The notes: a model not told the origin generated them from the letters alone. DNA of 64,000 nucleotides from Symsagittifera roscoffensis (GCF_963678635.1 NC_087062.1:15427789-15491788), one strand, 5' to 3'; positions 40,800 through 53,589 are shown, numbered from the stretch's first letter. Numbers and translations are program-made.

Positions 40800-43700
40800 A
40801 GCCTATCTCCAGAGTCTTCTAACGCACGTTTGTTAAGTCCTTTAATGCAAATTTACACATTTGACTTTTAATATCGGAATATCAATAAGTTTATCTATAT
40901 AGGCAAAGCATTTCCGTGCATTTGTATTCCTTCTTGAACAATCCTGGCTCTCTTTTGTCATTTTATGATGTGTTTGGAGGAGCAAGTGCTTTGGTTAAAA
41001 ATTATTTTTGGATCTGGCCAGAAATTGTCTCGACAGTCATTGGTACGGCCCACTCTCGCCGCTTGCTGGGAAGGTTACATTCATTTCAATTTTTGTCTGC
41101 CACAGCTAATTCGTGAGAATGAGTGTTAATTTCAAGTTCTTCAAACTTGTTAACGTCACAAAGCTTATCAATCAACTTATAATACAGCTCCAAAATCTCC
41201 AATTTATGTACTGTAGTGCAAAAAACCCAATAAATTTAATACACGGCGTTCTGCAGTAGATTTAAAAAGCTCTATTTTGTCCACTCTGTAGAGATCTTAA
41301 GCTACAATTTTGAATCTTCTAAAAAACTCGTTGTTGATTGTTTTATGTGTTTTTCGTTAACAGCAAGATATTTTGTCATTGTAAACTTGAGTTTGTCTAC
41401 TTTTTGATAGCCATAGGAACAATATCATAGCAATTTCATTGCTTTGGCTGCCCCTCTTGATAAGAGATTTTTACCATTCGCTTGCCCAGCACCAACAACA
41501 GACTGAACAAAACTGTTGACTATTTCACGTGGTGTGCATTTTACAAAACGATGAAATTTTGTGAAGTGCAGTTCAAGCTCCAAGTAAAAATTGAAGTAAA
41601 TCAGTGTTCCGCTGGTTAAAAGGAATTCAATATCATTATTCGTTGCGCTTTTTCTAACAAACTATTATCTTCCGCATTTGTCTTCATACATTCCCAATAT
41701 AATTTCTTGTACATCATTTTGTTCTTAGTTCATCTGTCACCTCGAAATCACCTTGCACGTATTTCATATTCCATCTTCAATGATTTGCTATTTTGAATTG
41801 GTGGGAAGACGGTTTTTTTTAAATTTAAACCTGGTTCCAATTGGATTTTTATGATCTGCATTATTTTTTCAATTGATCTACGAAATAAACTTCACAGTTT
41901 TTTCTATGGAATATCTCTTTTCTCGAAAGTATTAAATTCGAAACTCGTTCTTGTCTCTTCTGTCTGTTCCTCGTTTGATATGATCAGCAGTAGGATAGGT
42001 CTAGCGTTTTGACAATGGCAGAGATGGAAATAACAACCCATTGCTCCAAAAACAATGGTTGCAATAATGACCAACTGTGGAGTAGTCTTTTTTTTCTGAT
42101 TTCCTGTCGGGTACTAGCTTCCACCTTTGCATTTTGGTCTTTTTGCTTGAAAACAAGACGTGACGATTTTTTCAAATTTTCAAACTCGATTTCTCTGTCT
42201 CTAAACTTTTGTTTCATACTTTTAGTCCCATCTTGCACACAAGCCTCTGATCACATCATGGCAGATGGAACAAGGATAAAGTTGAATCGGATCAATCCGA
42301 ACGTTTGATTTACTTAAATTAATTGATTTTCGATTGTATGTTTCATTTGCTACTGCCTTTCTTGTGAAAATACTTGTGGGACCACTGATCATGCTTCCGT
42401 TTTTTACCAAGCAAGTGATTACCGATCGAAAAAAAAAGGAATAAAACTTATAGTCAGTTGACTTGTGTAGACAGATATTCGCTATACAGAACAATACTGT
42501 TCAGCCAAATTTTATCATGTCTATCCCTTTATGTTGATAAAGTTCGGTAATTTGCTGTATAGTTTCAAGACTGGGAACAACATATTTTTTGTTAGAACAC
42601 CAGAATATTTCGAAATATTGTCATCTTTTTCTTTTCTCAGATATTTTCTTTTCACTAGAATATTTCAAAATGTTGGCATGTTTTTTCTTTTCTCAGTATA
42701 TGTACTTTTCCAACAGTTTCAATTTTGCAACATACTCAATAATGAGAAATTGTGGATCTTTTTCAAACAAAAATATGCGTTTGTCGATCAAATTGGATGA
42801 ATTTGATACTAAAATTTGTTCAAGCATATCAATCAAAGTTAGTGTTTTTGTCGGTTTTAACTCTGCGGATGGTACACAAATTGATTCAAAGTCAAAAATG
42901 GCGATTTTTTAACTTTTTTTAAGGTTTCAGATTAGACCTCAAATAGCGTCTCTTGTAAAGTGTAGACGCCTTCTGAATAAAATTTTAGACTCGGTTTTAA
43001 CTACAAAGAAGATGACGGTTGAAGTGGTCCAATTTATGGAAAAATTTATAGCAAATTGAACATCGGAAGCGTTTGAAGAAGTTGTCGAATGTATTTGTAT
43101 CGTAGATGCTTCACTGTGTTTTTGTGTCCACCGATATTACTTCGAAATAGTTCACCCAGAAAATCTTCATCTTCATGTTGATATCATAAGTGCAGACTTT
43201 TTTGTCTCTTACATTTTCAACTATTGGCAAACTATCCAAAGAAATTCCACAAAACTGTTTCCGATCGAATCCCGAAAGATTTCATAAAGAAGTCTCGATG
43301 TGGATGTTGCAAGATAGGTTTCATGTTAAAGAACAACATGTGCTCGCAACAAACACAAGTTGTCAATGTATGGTTGTTTCCCTGAGTCCGTAGTCAAACA
43401 ATTCTTATGATGGTTTCTCAGAAGTGGTTGGTGAATCATAAAATTTGAGAATTTGGACATCCCATAGGTACGTTCTTAAGCAGTATCGCAAAAAATGGTG
43501 CCGTTGGTTATCAATTTGAATAGCCATTTTGTGTTTTCGCTTTCTCTTGTGTACCAACCTCAATTATATCTTGCTTATTTACGTTGTTCTGCATTGTTGT
43601 CAAGTCTTTTTTAGCACAAAGCAACATTGTCATGTCAAAGAAAGTGTTGTTTTCGTGAGCGTAGAAATTACAAATTTTGCTTGTTTTTTTTATAACCTAA

Positions 43701-45210
43701 CACAAATCAATCCCAAGGCGATGTTGATTTTCGCTGCGAAGCCAAGTTCTCCCAGAATAGATCCATTTTTTCATAAACTAGACTAAGATTTTATTTCCAA
43801 CGTTGAAAATTGAATACCTTGTGGTATCTATATTACCCGTAATTCTTTGTCAAGAAGTGTTGACAGTCATTCAACTCATTTTGTAGTTGTTTGCTATACT
43901 CCTCTTTTTTCAAAAAAATTTTATGATGTCAGCAATTGAATCACTTTTTCTTGATATTTGGTTTGTGATCTTTATTGGGATTTTGTTGAGTCAATAGTAG
44001 CTTAGAAAAATGCTCTGCCATGAAACACACACTTTGTTGACTTATGTGTTTTTTTAACATGCTTCTTTTTGGTATGGAATTTCGTTTCATGTTGATTTTA
44101 AGCACATAAATCACTCTCTGGATGTCCAAAACAAGTTATTGATATAATTATACTTTTGTGAAGTGTTTGGAAAAACTGACAAAAAATTTCAAGTTTTTAA
44201 ACAAAGTAAACAGCAATCGCTTTGAAGGTTAAGAAAAACCAGAACGAATTTGAATTTTATTGCTGTTGTTTAAATAATATCAACCAATCAGATTCGAGTT
44301 TTTTTTGCATCATTTTTTTTGGTTTAAGATCAGCCAAACAATGTGCAGCAATTATTATGAGTGAGTTTTTAAAAAATCATTCTCATGTTCATAGGAAAAA
44401 AGAAAACATTCCTAATGGTTTTATATTGATGAAATAGACATTGACTCCTACTTTTATGATGACCTTCTGGACGTTAATTTTGTACAAAATAGAGTTCTCC
44501 GTCTGATGAAGATCTCTTTAGAGAAACCTTTTTCAAAAATTTGTTTGAGACGTGTGACATATCGAGGTTTTAAGCTTGCGGTTGAATTACACTTGACAAG
44601 GACAAGTTTTTTCTTCTAGAGAACTTGAAAAAAATCAAAAAATAGTACAAAAAGTTATAAAAGTCTTTTGTTTTACCCTACACAAAAACAAAATCAATAA
44701 AAAATCACCAGCAAATGTCATTGTTCCTTCGAATGTTTAAAGATTTTCAAAATTAAAAAAATTTTTGACGTAGAATGGATAAATATTTCCAGAGGTTTGC
44801 TCAGAAAATTTCATCAGCCTCGAGCTATCCTATCAGTGTTACATCAAAATCAAAAAATTCAAACCTTTTCCTGAAATTTGGCAAATTCGTATTAATTATG
44901 TACACAAAATTTATATGACCTAATGGTAAACTTACTGAATTGTTCCTAGTTATCTTTGTTTTCTTTTGCGGCTTATGTTGGCCATATTTCGTATTTTCAC
45001 TGTCAAACAATTTGTGGTCATCAAATTGCCCAATTTTTGTTTGCAGTTTTTTAACATGCTTGGAAAATTCAACTCTTTAAAAAATAAGTTACTTTGACTT
45101 CGGCAATCATAACATAGTAAACATCTTTTTGTGTTAAGAAAAGATAAAACGAAAAAAAAATTATCAAAAAATTGTATTTTTGGTTGTACACGAATTTTTG
45201 AGAGCATTTA
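40800..45210 (-). pseudogene. Decayed large gene, zinc-finger/DNA polymerase B-like
   Basis: The minus strand is coding-like in shifting frames across more than 4 kb. At about 43075-43005 it reads FRCSICYKFFHKLDHFNRH followed by LLC, a C-x2-C-x12-H-x2-C zinc finger. About 60 bp later, in another frame, KFYSEGVYTLQETLFEV (42990-42935) is followed by FEKDPQFLIIEYV (about 42770). This order resembles the N-terminal part of zinc-finger-bearing, Polinton-type protein-primed polymerase B proteins of invertebrate genomes (family impression, not a search). Further coding-like pieces are a Lys/Glu-rich stretch (42238-41984) and PREIVNSFVQSVVGAGQANG (about 41550-41490). Polymerase palm motifs were not located. 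Not functional. Confidence 0.45.
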
Positions 45211-45433
45211 ATTTTGAGGAAATTCAGATCTATTTAGGAAAGTCTATTTCGACTGGTTAATGCCACACAATTGAATTGAAGATAGCGTAGTTCTTAGGAA
45301 AAAACCCCTTTATTTCTAACTTCACTACCGTCAACTACCTCCTCGCTCTGTTCTAAATCAGTCAAAATTCTAGCTTCAATCAATCTAATTCATAAATACA
45401 ACTTATTGATAAAAATGATTTTTTCTTGCAGAA

Positions 45434-45940
45434 TAACAACCTCATGCACTTGCTCGTAGCTGTAAAGACAAAATGACAATCAAGGTGCTCAAAATCAATC
45501 TGCGGGATTTTATTGGCTCAAACATGTGACCTAAAATACTTTTGGTACATGGTTGAGTTCATGAGACGATACTTCAAAGAATATCAGCAGATGCAAGTCC
45601 GCATCACTGAAAATTGACTTGAAACAACGCATGGGAGAAGTAGCTGAGCATGTTGAATTGGACAACCCGGAAGTTCTCGGTAACTTTTTCTTGCGCAACC
45701 ACTAGATGATTTCCTGTTAAGTTGGGAGGAGGCGGGATCTTTTGAGAATCCCATCTCAATTGACGAGGAGGAGGGCTTCTCAGGAACAATGACGAATCAA
45801 AACACCCCACCATAGTAACTTCCAGCGACAGAATTTCGACAAGCTTTGCGTTCTAGAATGAACCTCCAGAACTCTTCTTCTGTTCGACAGCTCTTTGATT
45901 TTTTGTAAATAGAAGCTGTTTAATAAATTTTCATTCTTTA
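45434..45940 (+). pseudogene. Coding remnant with acidic C-terminus
   Basis: After TTTTTTCTTGCAG the plus strand is coding-like: VEFMRRYFKEYQQMQVRIT, then in another frame KQRMGEVAEHVELDNPEV, then LDDFLLSWEEAGSF and ISIDEEEGFSG ending at TAG (about 45810). AATAAA follows near 45920. Two frameshifts separate the pieces. The family is not recognised. The position inside the inverted-repeat element suggests it belongs to it. Confidence 0.45.
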
Positions 45941-46049
45941 GTATTTTGAAATTTTTGTAATTTTATCCTAAGTATGAGAGTAGATATGTAGTTCACGATG
46001 AAACTATCTTTATGAATGAACGTAATTGAAAGCAATCAGATAAAAGATT

Positions 46050-47290
46050 GAATACTTGTTAAAATAGCGATGAAAAGTTTGCACACATATTAAGAAACTT
46101 CATATTTTTGCGCACATTTTAGAGAAAAAACTATAACTTTTGCACAAAAGTACAAACACTTAATTTTTTTCGCATCTTTTTAAAAAAACCGAAACTTTTT
46201 TGTTCTCTGTAGAAAATATTCTTTATTTTGTGTCTTGTTGAAATCAAATAGCAAATCAAAGACCAAATGTTAGGATGAAAACTTGTTAAATTAGCGATAA
46301 AAATGTCGCACACATATAGAGAAATTTAATGTATTTTTTGCGCACATATTAGAGTAAGCAAAAAAGTGTTTGACTAAAGAACAAATAGTTGATCGTTTTT
46401 TGCATCTGGTTAAAATTTTCAAACGCATTTTTTTTCTGAAGAAAACTTCGAAAATTTTTGGTCATATTGTTTCAATAATTGAATTTTTTTTTGCATTTTG
46501 TATGAAAAAAGTGAAACCCTTTTCGCATCTTGTCAAAAAAATGTCATTTCTTTTTTGCAGTTCATTTAAAAAATTGAAACAATTTTTGCATTTTTTAAAG
46601 AAATTCTTATTTTTTTTTGCGCTCATGAGGAAAACTGATTACTTTTTTTGTACACATGATAGACAATTTTTCCAGTTGATGCATTTTGCTGTATTTTGCA
46701 GAACATTTTTAGCACACATGTTGAAATAAGATAAAATCGTTTCGTATCTCAAAAAGTGTTGCCTTCAAATACTTGGCCTTTTTAAAGATTGTAAAAAAAA
46801 CTTTTCTGTCACTGCTAATAGTTAAAATTTATGAGTTTCTTTGTTCAAAACTTGATTATTAGGATAAACCAATTTTTGCATGTGTTTTGTTCAGAAACAT
46901 CACAAAAACAGTGTAGCAATGTGAGACATAGCACTCAGAGTCATCAATAGAAAAATTTTCGTATACGTCAACAAGTGTTTAATTTAAACTTTTGCGTTTT
47001 TTCGAGTTTTCCTTAAAACAAAACAGATCAGGTTTTTGCACAGTTTTTTGAAAAAGCAGAAAAACACTTGCATCTTACAAAAAAAACGTAAAAATTTCCG
47101 TTCATATATTGAAAAGTTAGCAGCAGTTTTTGCGTCTTGCAAAAATTTTCAAAAAATTGTTTGCTTTCTTGCTAGAAATCTCAAAACAATTTTTGCACCT
47201 ATTAAAAAAGACTTTGTTGTTTTTGTTGCAATCGCGTTAAATATGCATAAATTTATACGTTTAATAAGCGTTCAAGTGAACAAAAATTAA
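46050..47290. repeat. Degenerate tandem array of TTTTTGCA/CGCACAT units
   Basis: Units of roughly 40-60 bp alternate TTTTTTGCATCTTGTTAAAAA-like words with CGCACATATTAGAGAAA-like words. They are highly diverged, so period and copy number are uncertain. The long open frames here (46370-46729 and 47036-47290) are F/K-rich by-products. Confidence 0.6.
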
Positions 47291-48227
47291 ATTCGACAAG
47301 ATGTTTTAAAATCAATTTTATTTCATTAATAAAAAAAAATTATTTCGCTCACTATTTACAGAACCATAACCATCCATGAAGCAATCAGCAACTTTCATCA
47401 AATCAGACTGAATTTTTAGGTTTTGCAATTTTCGAACCCTTTACAAAAAAGGTGATCCGAGAGTCTGGGTATATGCAACCTTGTAGACCAAACTTAGATG
47501 GTGTCTTTTGAATGTTTCAAGCAACTTGTTTGTAAGCTAACCTAAACTTTAAATCTGAACCACTATTTTTTCATAGAGCAGTCAAAAATGTAGAATACTT
47601 CCACCCCAGAAATTGACAACGCACTAAGTGCCAGCATTTTTTTAATTACAAGCATGTATTTATTTACTCCCAGATTTTCCTCGGAAGTCATTACACAATC
47701 ACTTCTAGAATCTTCCGAATGTTTAAATTCTAGAAACATCCATTAAAAAATTAACCGCAGAGATTTTCTTTTTTTTTAGGAAAAACTCTTAAAAACAGCT
47801 TAAATTCAATTAAAAAATTATTCTACAAAACCTCATAAGAAAAAAATGATCAAAAAAATGATCACAAATTGTTCCTAATATATCTAAAATGAAAGAGGCT
47901 ATTGAAAAAACTATGAGGTTTTTCAGATTTTTTTAATCGTTTTTAGTTTTAATTGTAAGCTAAACTAACCGAGATTTTAGCTGATAATGAGAAACAGCTG
48001 ATAAAAAAAATTATTTAACAATATACTCTTTACCTTTTAATTTCAACTCAACCATCAAGTTTTTTGGAATTTGTAGAAAAAGAAGAATACTTTCCAAAAT
48101 GTTACTGCCAATCATAACAGAACGTGGGAGTTATTGCATTTAATTTGAAATTGTTACTGAATCTATCAAAGTTTTCAAATAAATGAAATCTCCAAGTGTC
48201 TGAGCAAATTTTAATAGATCTTTCAGA

Positions 48228-48503
48228 ATGGAGACATCTCAAAGATTAGAAAAATCAAGAAAAATCGAGAGAGTTTTAACGAAAGAGTTAGCTATGTCCA
48301 AGATAAAATCAAGAAAAAAAAACTCCAACGGTTCAAATGAAAAAATATTAAATGAAATTGCTGAGCTGGGATACGGAATAACTTTTCATTCAAATATAAT
48401 GGAACAATTTTGGATGAGTTTGACGAGAAGAACAAAACCCAATTTTTTCAAAAGAAATACTTCCCTGTTTACACATTTATTAGTGTCTCTTTTTTATTTG
48501 TGA
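48228..48503 (+). pseudogene. Small Lys/Ser-rich ORF in the Polinton-like element
   Basis: 91 codons from ATG: METSQRLEKSRKIERVL, then KIKSRKKNSNGSNEK, then ILNEIAELGYGITFHS. A hydrophilic start with a plausible helical region; no family recognised. The end is low-complexity and may be past a frameshift. It may be a small coding gene of the element. Confidence 0.35.
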
Positions 48504-49073
48504 AATTTATTTTTCTTCTATTTTTCAGCTGTTAGATTATTTGACAACTTAGATACAATCAGTACAATTTCAAATTGAATGCATTAATGTTTTTGAACAA
48601 ACTTTTTTCAAAGGTCTTACAGTTCATAGTTATGAAGGAAAAAATTTGAGCCAGAAATTTATTTTATCACAAAGCTTACAAAATCACCTTTCAAAAGTCA
48701 ATGACCATCACAAAAAGAATCAAAAAACATTCGCAGAGGCAAAACCATACTCTGGTTTTTGAACTTTTCGATTTCTGTTCAGAAACGCTGCACCGAGTTT
48801 TTGAGTGGAAACAAGCTTTTGATAGGAATTCAGGCAATGTCTCTTAATTTTTTTTCGGTTTGGTCTTTTTTGGCAATACTAGGTATCTTTTCACTTCCTT
48901 TCCTTCGTAAATTATCTTGAACTACTCGATTTAGCTCATCAAACGCTTCTCCGCTTGACGTAACAAGGTTTGAAAAGATTGTGTGATTGTACAAAGAGTA
49001 AAACTGTCAATTTCTTGATATATTTAAAATTGTTTGTCTAATGTCTGCAGATTTTGGCGAAGAGACGTTCCTA

Positions 49074-49330
49074 TTATAACCCGATGGAACTTGCAACTCT
49101 CCAAAAAACACAAAGAGTTGTGAGTTGAATTGCAAAAAAACTTCGGTTACGTTGTATTTTTTGTAAAAAAATGTCGGAAACAGAAAAAATGAAGATTTTT
49201 GAAGTTAATCTGAATAAAATTTTCGAGGAGCTTGACACATTGCAGCTGCCATCTGAAAAAAAATTTTTGCTTGGAAAAATGTGTTTATACAATTTAAAAA
49301 CGCCTATGCAGTTTCCATAACTGGGAGTTT
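49074..49330 (+). pseudogene. Coding remnant (SETEKMKIF region)
   Basis: The plus frame reads PMELATLQKTQRVVS, stop, IAKKLRLRCIFCKKM, then SETEKMKIFEVNLNKIFEE and LPSEKKFLLGKM. One in-frame stop interrupts it. The composition looks coding. Family unknown. It may be the same gene as 49675-49953, split by a frameshift. Confidence 0.4.
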
Positions 49331-49674
49331 CATACAAAATGCTTCATATTTAATACTAATTCCATATATGGTTATCAGGATGAGTCATATTGGTTACTTC
49401 AGTTTTTACTTAAACTGGCAATCATATGTTTTCAGTTGTCTTCATCTGATCAGCTTACTGTTTTGTTCAAAAATATCCTCAAGGAAAAAAACAAGTACCA
49501 AACTGTTTGCATTTCCAAACACTGAAACAAAAACTAGGAGAATGGCCTGATCCCAACAACTCTACAAGGAAATGTTTATTTTAAACTCTGCTTCTAATTA
49601 TTCTGAAAAAATGAGTCAGGACAATTTGAAGAGCAACAGTCTTTAAATTTCAGTAGAAAAAAAACGGAAGCAAT

Positions 49675-49953
49675 TTGAATTACGGTTATTCACGATGCCG
49701 AGAACCTTGGATCAGGAGCGTGCACATTGCAAAAAAAATGTTTGAATTAACAACTTACAAAGGAAGACAAACTTTTGTCACGATCAAGAATTATAATGTC
49801 AACAACTCTCCACTTATTCAATTTCGGATGTTCACTGCAAAAGAGAAAGAAGCAAGGAAACGAGTTTCTTTTGTCAACTATAGTTTAAAAGATTTCACTG
49901 AACTGTCCCAAACTTTGAAGATTTTGCTTAGCATTGTAATGTCAAATAAATAA
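49675..49953 (+). pseudogene. ORF with a possible PC4-like single-strand DNA-binding domain
   Basis: The frame includes ELTTYKGRQTFVTIKNYNV, then a variable loop, then RVSFVNYSLKDFTELSQTL, ending at TAA. A strand-turn-strand with YKG and a V-x-I-x-x-Y pattern, followed by a helix after a loop, is what PC4/p15 domains look like. The usual Gly-Ile-Ser-Leu motif is changed. The assignment is by pattern only. The domain binds single-stranded DNA where real. Confidence 0.35.
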
Positions 49954-52900
49954 TATGTTTTTGTGACGTTTTTTTTTGTGTTTTGTAATTAAACTTTTTC
50001 TTCAATTCGTTTTTTTTTCACTCAAGTGTAAAATTGCAGCAAACAACTTGGATTCTTATGAAAAAACGAAAAAACACGCAATCTTGTTACTTAATAGTTA
50101 AACCTAAATACCAAAGGATTTTACAATCTTTAGTGACATAATTACTAAGAAAAGTAACTGCTTTTTTCTATCGAAAACCAGCAATAATTTGTAACAATTT
50201 ATTTCAATTCAATTATTGCTTTACTTTAAATTTTTTCCATAATTTGAGTTTTTGTTTGCTTACAAGAAATTAAGACAGTTGCTAAGTAAGGTAGAAAACA
50301 CTTTGTTATAACCCTTAAAACAAATTAGTTGAAAAACGGTACAAAGCCTGGAAAAAAATACCAAAAACGAAGTTTATTCAACACTAATGTATTCGAAACT
50401 TTGTAAAAAAACTAATTTCAATAGGAAAACTATTTTTTTTTCGAAAGTATTCTCAATGACTGAAATGGGCATCTATCAAATTTTAAAGCTAATTTTCTAC
50501 AACAATGTACGAGTGTGGCGGAGTGATGATTTTGATGGTTATCTAATTAGTTTTCGTTGTACAGAAACACAATTGTTTTGATTGATCATTTTGTCATGAA
50601 ATTGGAAAAGAGACTTGATAAAATAAAAATCTTGCCGAACTTATGAATAATGTTTTTTAGAGAGTAGAATATGATTAAGTGTTCAATCATTAAACAACAA
50701 ATCAATGTTAAGGGTAAGTTCTGTCAAACAAAATTGAAGACCAGGAAAATCATGAAGCTATGAGTGAATCAATTCGATTGATCGATTTTAAGATTCCATA
50801 TAAACAGTATTTTCAATAACCTGGAAAGTTTTGAAAAGTTATATCTGTGAATACTTCATTCTGATCAGTTAAAATCGAAAGAGATAAAATTTCCAGTATA
50901 AATAAAGCTCGATTTTAATAGATTTACTTCAAAACGTCTAAAACTTCAATAATAGGTAAGGCTCAGAAAGGATTGGTTTTACCGAAAGATTGAAAACTCT
51001 ACGACAAGTAATCTTCGATTCTGACTGGTAACGCTCGGTTTTTTTGGTTGATATCTATTTTTTCTAAAATTCGATGTTGAAGAGAGCTCAATTCTGATTT
51101 TTGTTTTAGCTACATCAAATAGGATGAATTTCATTCTGATAATCTTTCACATTAAAAAAATTGATCAACTTTATTGTAAAACTCATTTTGCTTATCTCGA
51201 ATCAATTTTTGGGGTTTTTCAAAACTAGTGTCAATTTCCCACTATAAATTTTGAGGATCCCTAAATATCACATTTTACGAAATGTGTTGAAATTTTTCGT
51301 TTCTCCTTGAGATATCGTTGTCTATTATAAACAAAAGAAATAAATGTTTTGAGTTTTGTAGTTGTTACCCACGTCTAAATGCATCATAAAATTGTAAAAC
51401 CTGTAGATCTTTGAAAAACCCTAATTGTAATTTTCATACATATAGCAGCGAGGAACTGAATTTTCTAAAAAGATTCTTTCTTTTTGTCAAAATTATGCTT
51501 TACACGGTGAAGAAAAGCACGCTCAGCAGCATTCAAACACATTGCACATAAAATGAAATTGAAAAACACTGCTAAAAATATGATAATTAATTTTACTTCA
51601 ACTGAAAAATTTTCCAGAAAAATTTAGAATTTCGTTAAAGTTGAAAAAATCTATAATAAAATTGCTTAGCAATTCGTAGGCTTTCTCTTATGCCTTTGTT
51701 CAAACGTTCTGATTGATTCTAAAAAACAAATCGAGCAACAATCGAGTTCAAATTGTCGTCAAACTCTCAATGAAAATTGATGAGAAAAACTTTCAATCCA
51801 ATGTAGTAACTGCAATGTTAACAAGCTTTCTGGAACTCTTTTGTCTGAACTTGGCAGAAAAAGCTAATAATATAGGCTAAAGAGTGGATACGTCTTTGTT
51901 ATGAAAAAAAGTACTGGACTGATATAAAAAAAATCGACTGATTGAACCGTTTTGCCTAGCTAATGTTTAGTTTATTTGGTACTTTAGTGCCTTTGACTGT
52001 GTTCATGGATTTCTGAGTTTTTAAGCGGATAAGTGGTGGCTTATATATCAAAAACGTTTTTTTTTACTGTTTGTTATAACTAACGTAGAAGAGACAATTT
52101 TGCCAGACATTGATTTTTTCCAGTTGAAATCATACGTCCTAAAAGTAAATTCTCTTCAAAATAAGAAGTTAAAGGTTAAAACAAGAATTACAGTTATCTG
52201 GTTCGGAATTTTTTTCTGAAATTCCGTAGCAAAATGGATTTTTGGTAATAACTTTGCTTTGAATTAATGTGCGATCATTGAAATGATTCGGTTTTCCATC
52301 TAAAAATCAATTTTTGAATGATCTTTTGTTCAAAAGGGATTCAATTGGAAGATAGTAAACCAAACGAAAACCTAAATGTTCTGGGTTGAAGGTTTTAGAC
52401 AAACAAAATACAAAATCAATTTGATTCTTTTAGATCATTATGAAATCATTTAGGCATTTGCAAATCAATTTAGTTCAATTCAGGTTATAAGTTTTAGCCG
52501 AAAAGTTCCAACACAAAAACATTTCAAGTGCAGGCAATTTTCTGTAGTTTGATGCAAACTTTGTTGATGCGTTAAGTAACAGTATATGAGAAATTAGATG
52601 TTATAAGTATATTTTTTGAAAGTAACCCATTTTCGAATCAAAAATGTTTTTTTATTTGATACAGTTTCCCCTTTATTTATCTGAAAGTAGATCTGATGGA
52701 AGATAATAGATAAAGAATAAATCGAAAATCAGTTTTCAAGATCTACATATAGTTTATTTTATTTTAAAAACCTAATAATTGATTGTAGAAATATTTTTAC
52801 AGAAAGTGATATTTAACAAAAGAGATTCGAAACTTGAGATTTTTGCACAAAAAACTGACCAACGGAAACTTACCATTCGAAGCTCTGAAGCTTTTCTTAA

Positions 52901-53014
52901 CACATTAAGAAAACTTTTCCGTATCCTAATAAATAGGATTTTAAAATTTTCAGTTTAGAATTAAGCATTGCAGTACTAGCAAAATCGGGCGCCGAAAATT
53001 TTTTTCAAACTGAT
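49954..53014. other. Right part of the Polinton-like element, nothing recognised
   Basis: About 3 kb of AT-rich sequence with no coding-like frame that I could support; presumably decayed beyond recognition or non-coding. Confidence 0.5.
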
Positions 53015-53162
53015 CATCTTACCATCGAAAACCCTCATCCATATAACCTATCTTGAACTTTTTGGGAAGTCTATTCCTTTTTTTGTAGCCGGATACTCTA
53101 TAGGTGATCCTAAATCATGAAGATTCTCCAACTCCCCCCATTTTGCCCCGACATATACTACT
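53015..53162 (-). repeat. Right terminal inverted repeat of the Polinton-like element
   Basis: On the minus strand it reads AGTAGTATATGTCGGGGCAA, then CTATAGAGTATCCGG and GATGGTAAGATG. The terminal 26 bases match the left end at all but two positions; inner parts are more diverged. Confidence 0.8.
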
Positions 53163-53212
53163 CAAATATCTTTCACACATTCCTCCTTGTTGCTTTTGTT
53201 ATTCGTTGCCAG

Positions 53213-53332
53213 GGAGAGCTCGGAATGAATCATGCCCCAGATTGGCTTTTTAGCAAGAGTTTGTTATCTCAAAAAGAGTTCGTTCAGGAACAAGAGGAGT
53301 TTTTGTACAACATTCTAAGTTTTCCTTTTTGA
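53213..53332 (+). CDS. Terminal exon of an unidentified host gene
   Basis: A long pyrimidine-rich tract (53169-53210, ending CGTTGCCAG) makes an excellent acceptor. The exon encodes ELGMNHAPDWLFSKSLLSQ then KEFVQEQEEFLYNI and ends LSFPF-stop. AATAAA follows within 10 bp (53338). An apparent upstream ATG at 53117 lies in the transposon terminal repeat and is not a credible start. Preceding exons would lie left of the Polinton-like element, perhaps at 36433. The family is not recognised. Confidence 0.55.
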   Translation, partial: GELGMNHAPDWLFSKSLLSQKEFVQEQEEFLYNILSFPF

Positions 53333-53337
53333 GAAGC

Positions 53338-53343
53338 AATAAA
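53338..53343 (+). promoter_or_regulatory. Polyadenylation signal after the terminal exon
   Basis: AATAAA immediately after the stop codon, in AGCAATAAATGG. Very close to the stop, so the 3' UTR would be short. Confidence 0.5.
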
Positions 53344-53589
53344 TGGCTTTATATTTTTGCGGGAGCATTTTGAGCTTCTTTGCAACATCAACCGATCACT
53401 TACTTTTTTGCGTTACCTGTAAGAGAAAAAAATTGCACATAAGAACAATCTTCTCACTTAATAAACCAACTGAACAACCTCCCTCCTAAAATTAAATGAA
53501 AAATTTAAGCAGTAAGGCTGGACGCATTATGCTCAAATCTGATTAGATGAAACCCCCCTTGTGTTATTTTGAGATATCCAGTTTCGGCT

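Larger units (their letters stand above)
40451..53162. mobile_element. Probable decayed Maverick/Polinton DNA transposon
   Basis: 12.7 kb bounded by diverged terminal inverted repeats of about 150 bp (40451-40608 and 53015-53162) that start AG and end CT, as Polintons do. The flanking hexamers CACTTA and CAAATA match at 4 of 6 positions, compatible with an aged 6-bp target duplication. Inside are a long broken minus-strand gene resembling the zinc-finger/protein-primed DNA polymerase B type, and broken plus-strand genes, one possibly with a PC4-like domain. Polintons encode a polymerase, integrase, ATPase, protease and capsid proteins; I could not identify the others. It is shorter than typical (15-20 kb) and strongly decayed. 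It lies about 50 bp upstream of the exon at 53213. Confidence 0.6.

Noticed and set aside
42009-42308. Plus-strand 99-codon frame
   Set aside because: The opposite strand is continuous with a longer run of coding-like sequence of the transposon gene; the plus frame has no context.
46370-46729. 119-codon Phe/Lys-rich plus frame
   Set aside because: It falls within a degenerate T-rich tandem array with no coding signature.
53117-53212. ATG at 53117 as the start of a secreted protein with a signal peptide
   Set aside because: The ATG and first codons lie in the terminal repeat of the Polinton-like element, and the hydrophobic stretch is the polypyrimidine tract of the acceptor at 53212.
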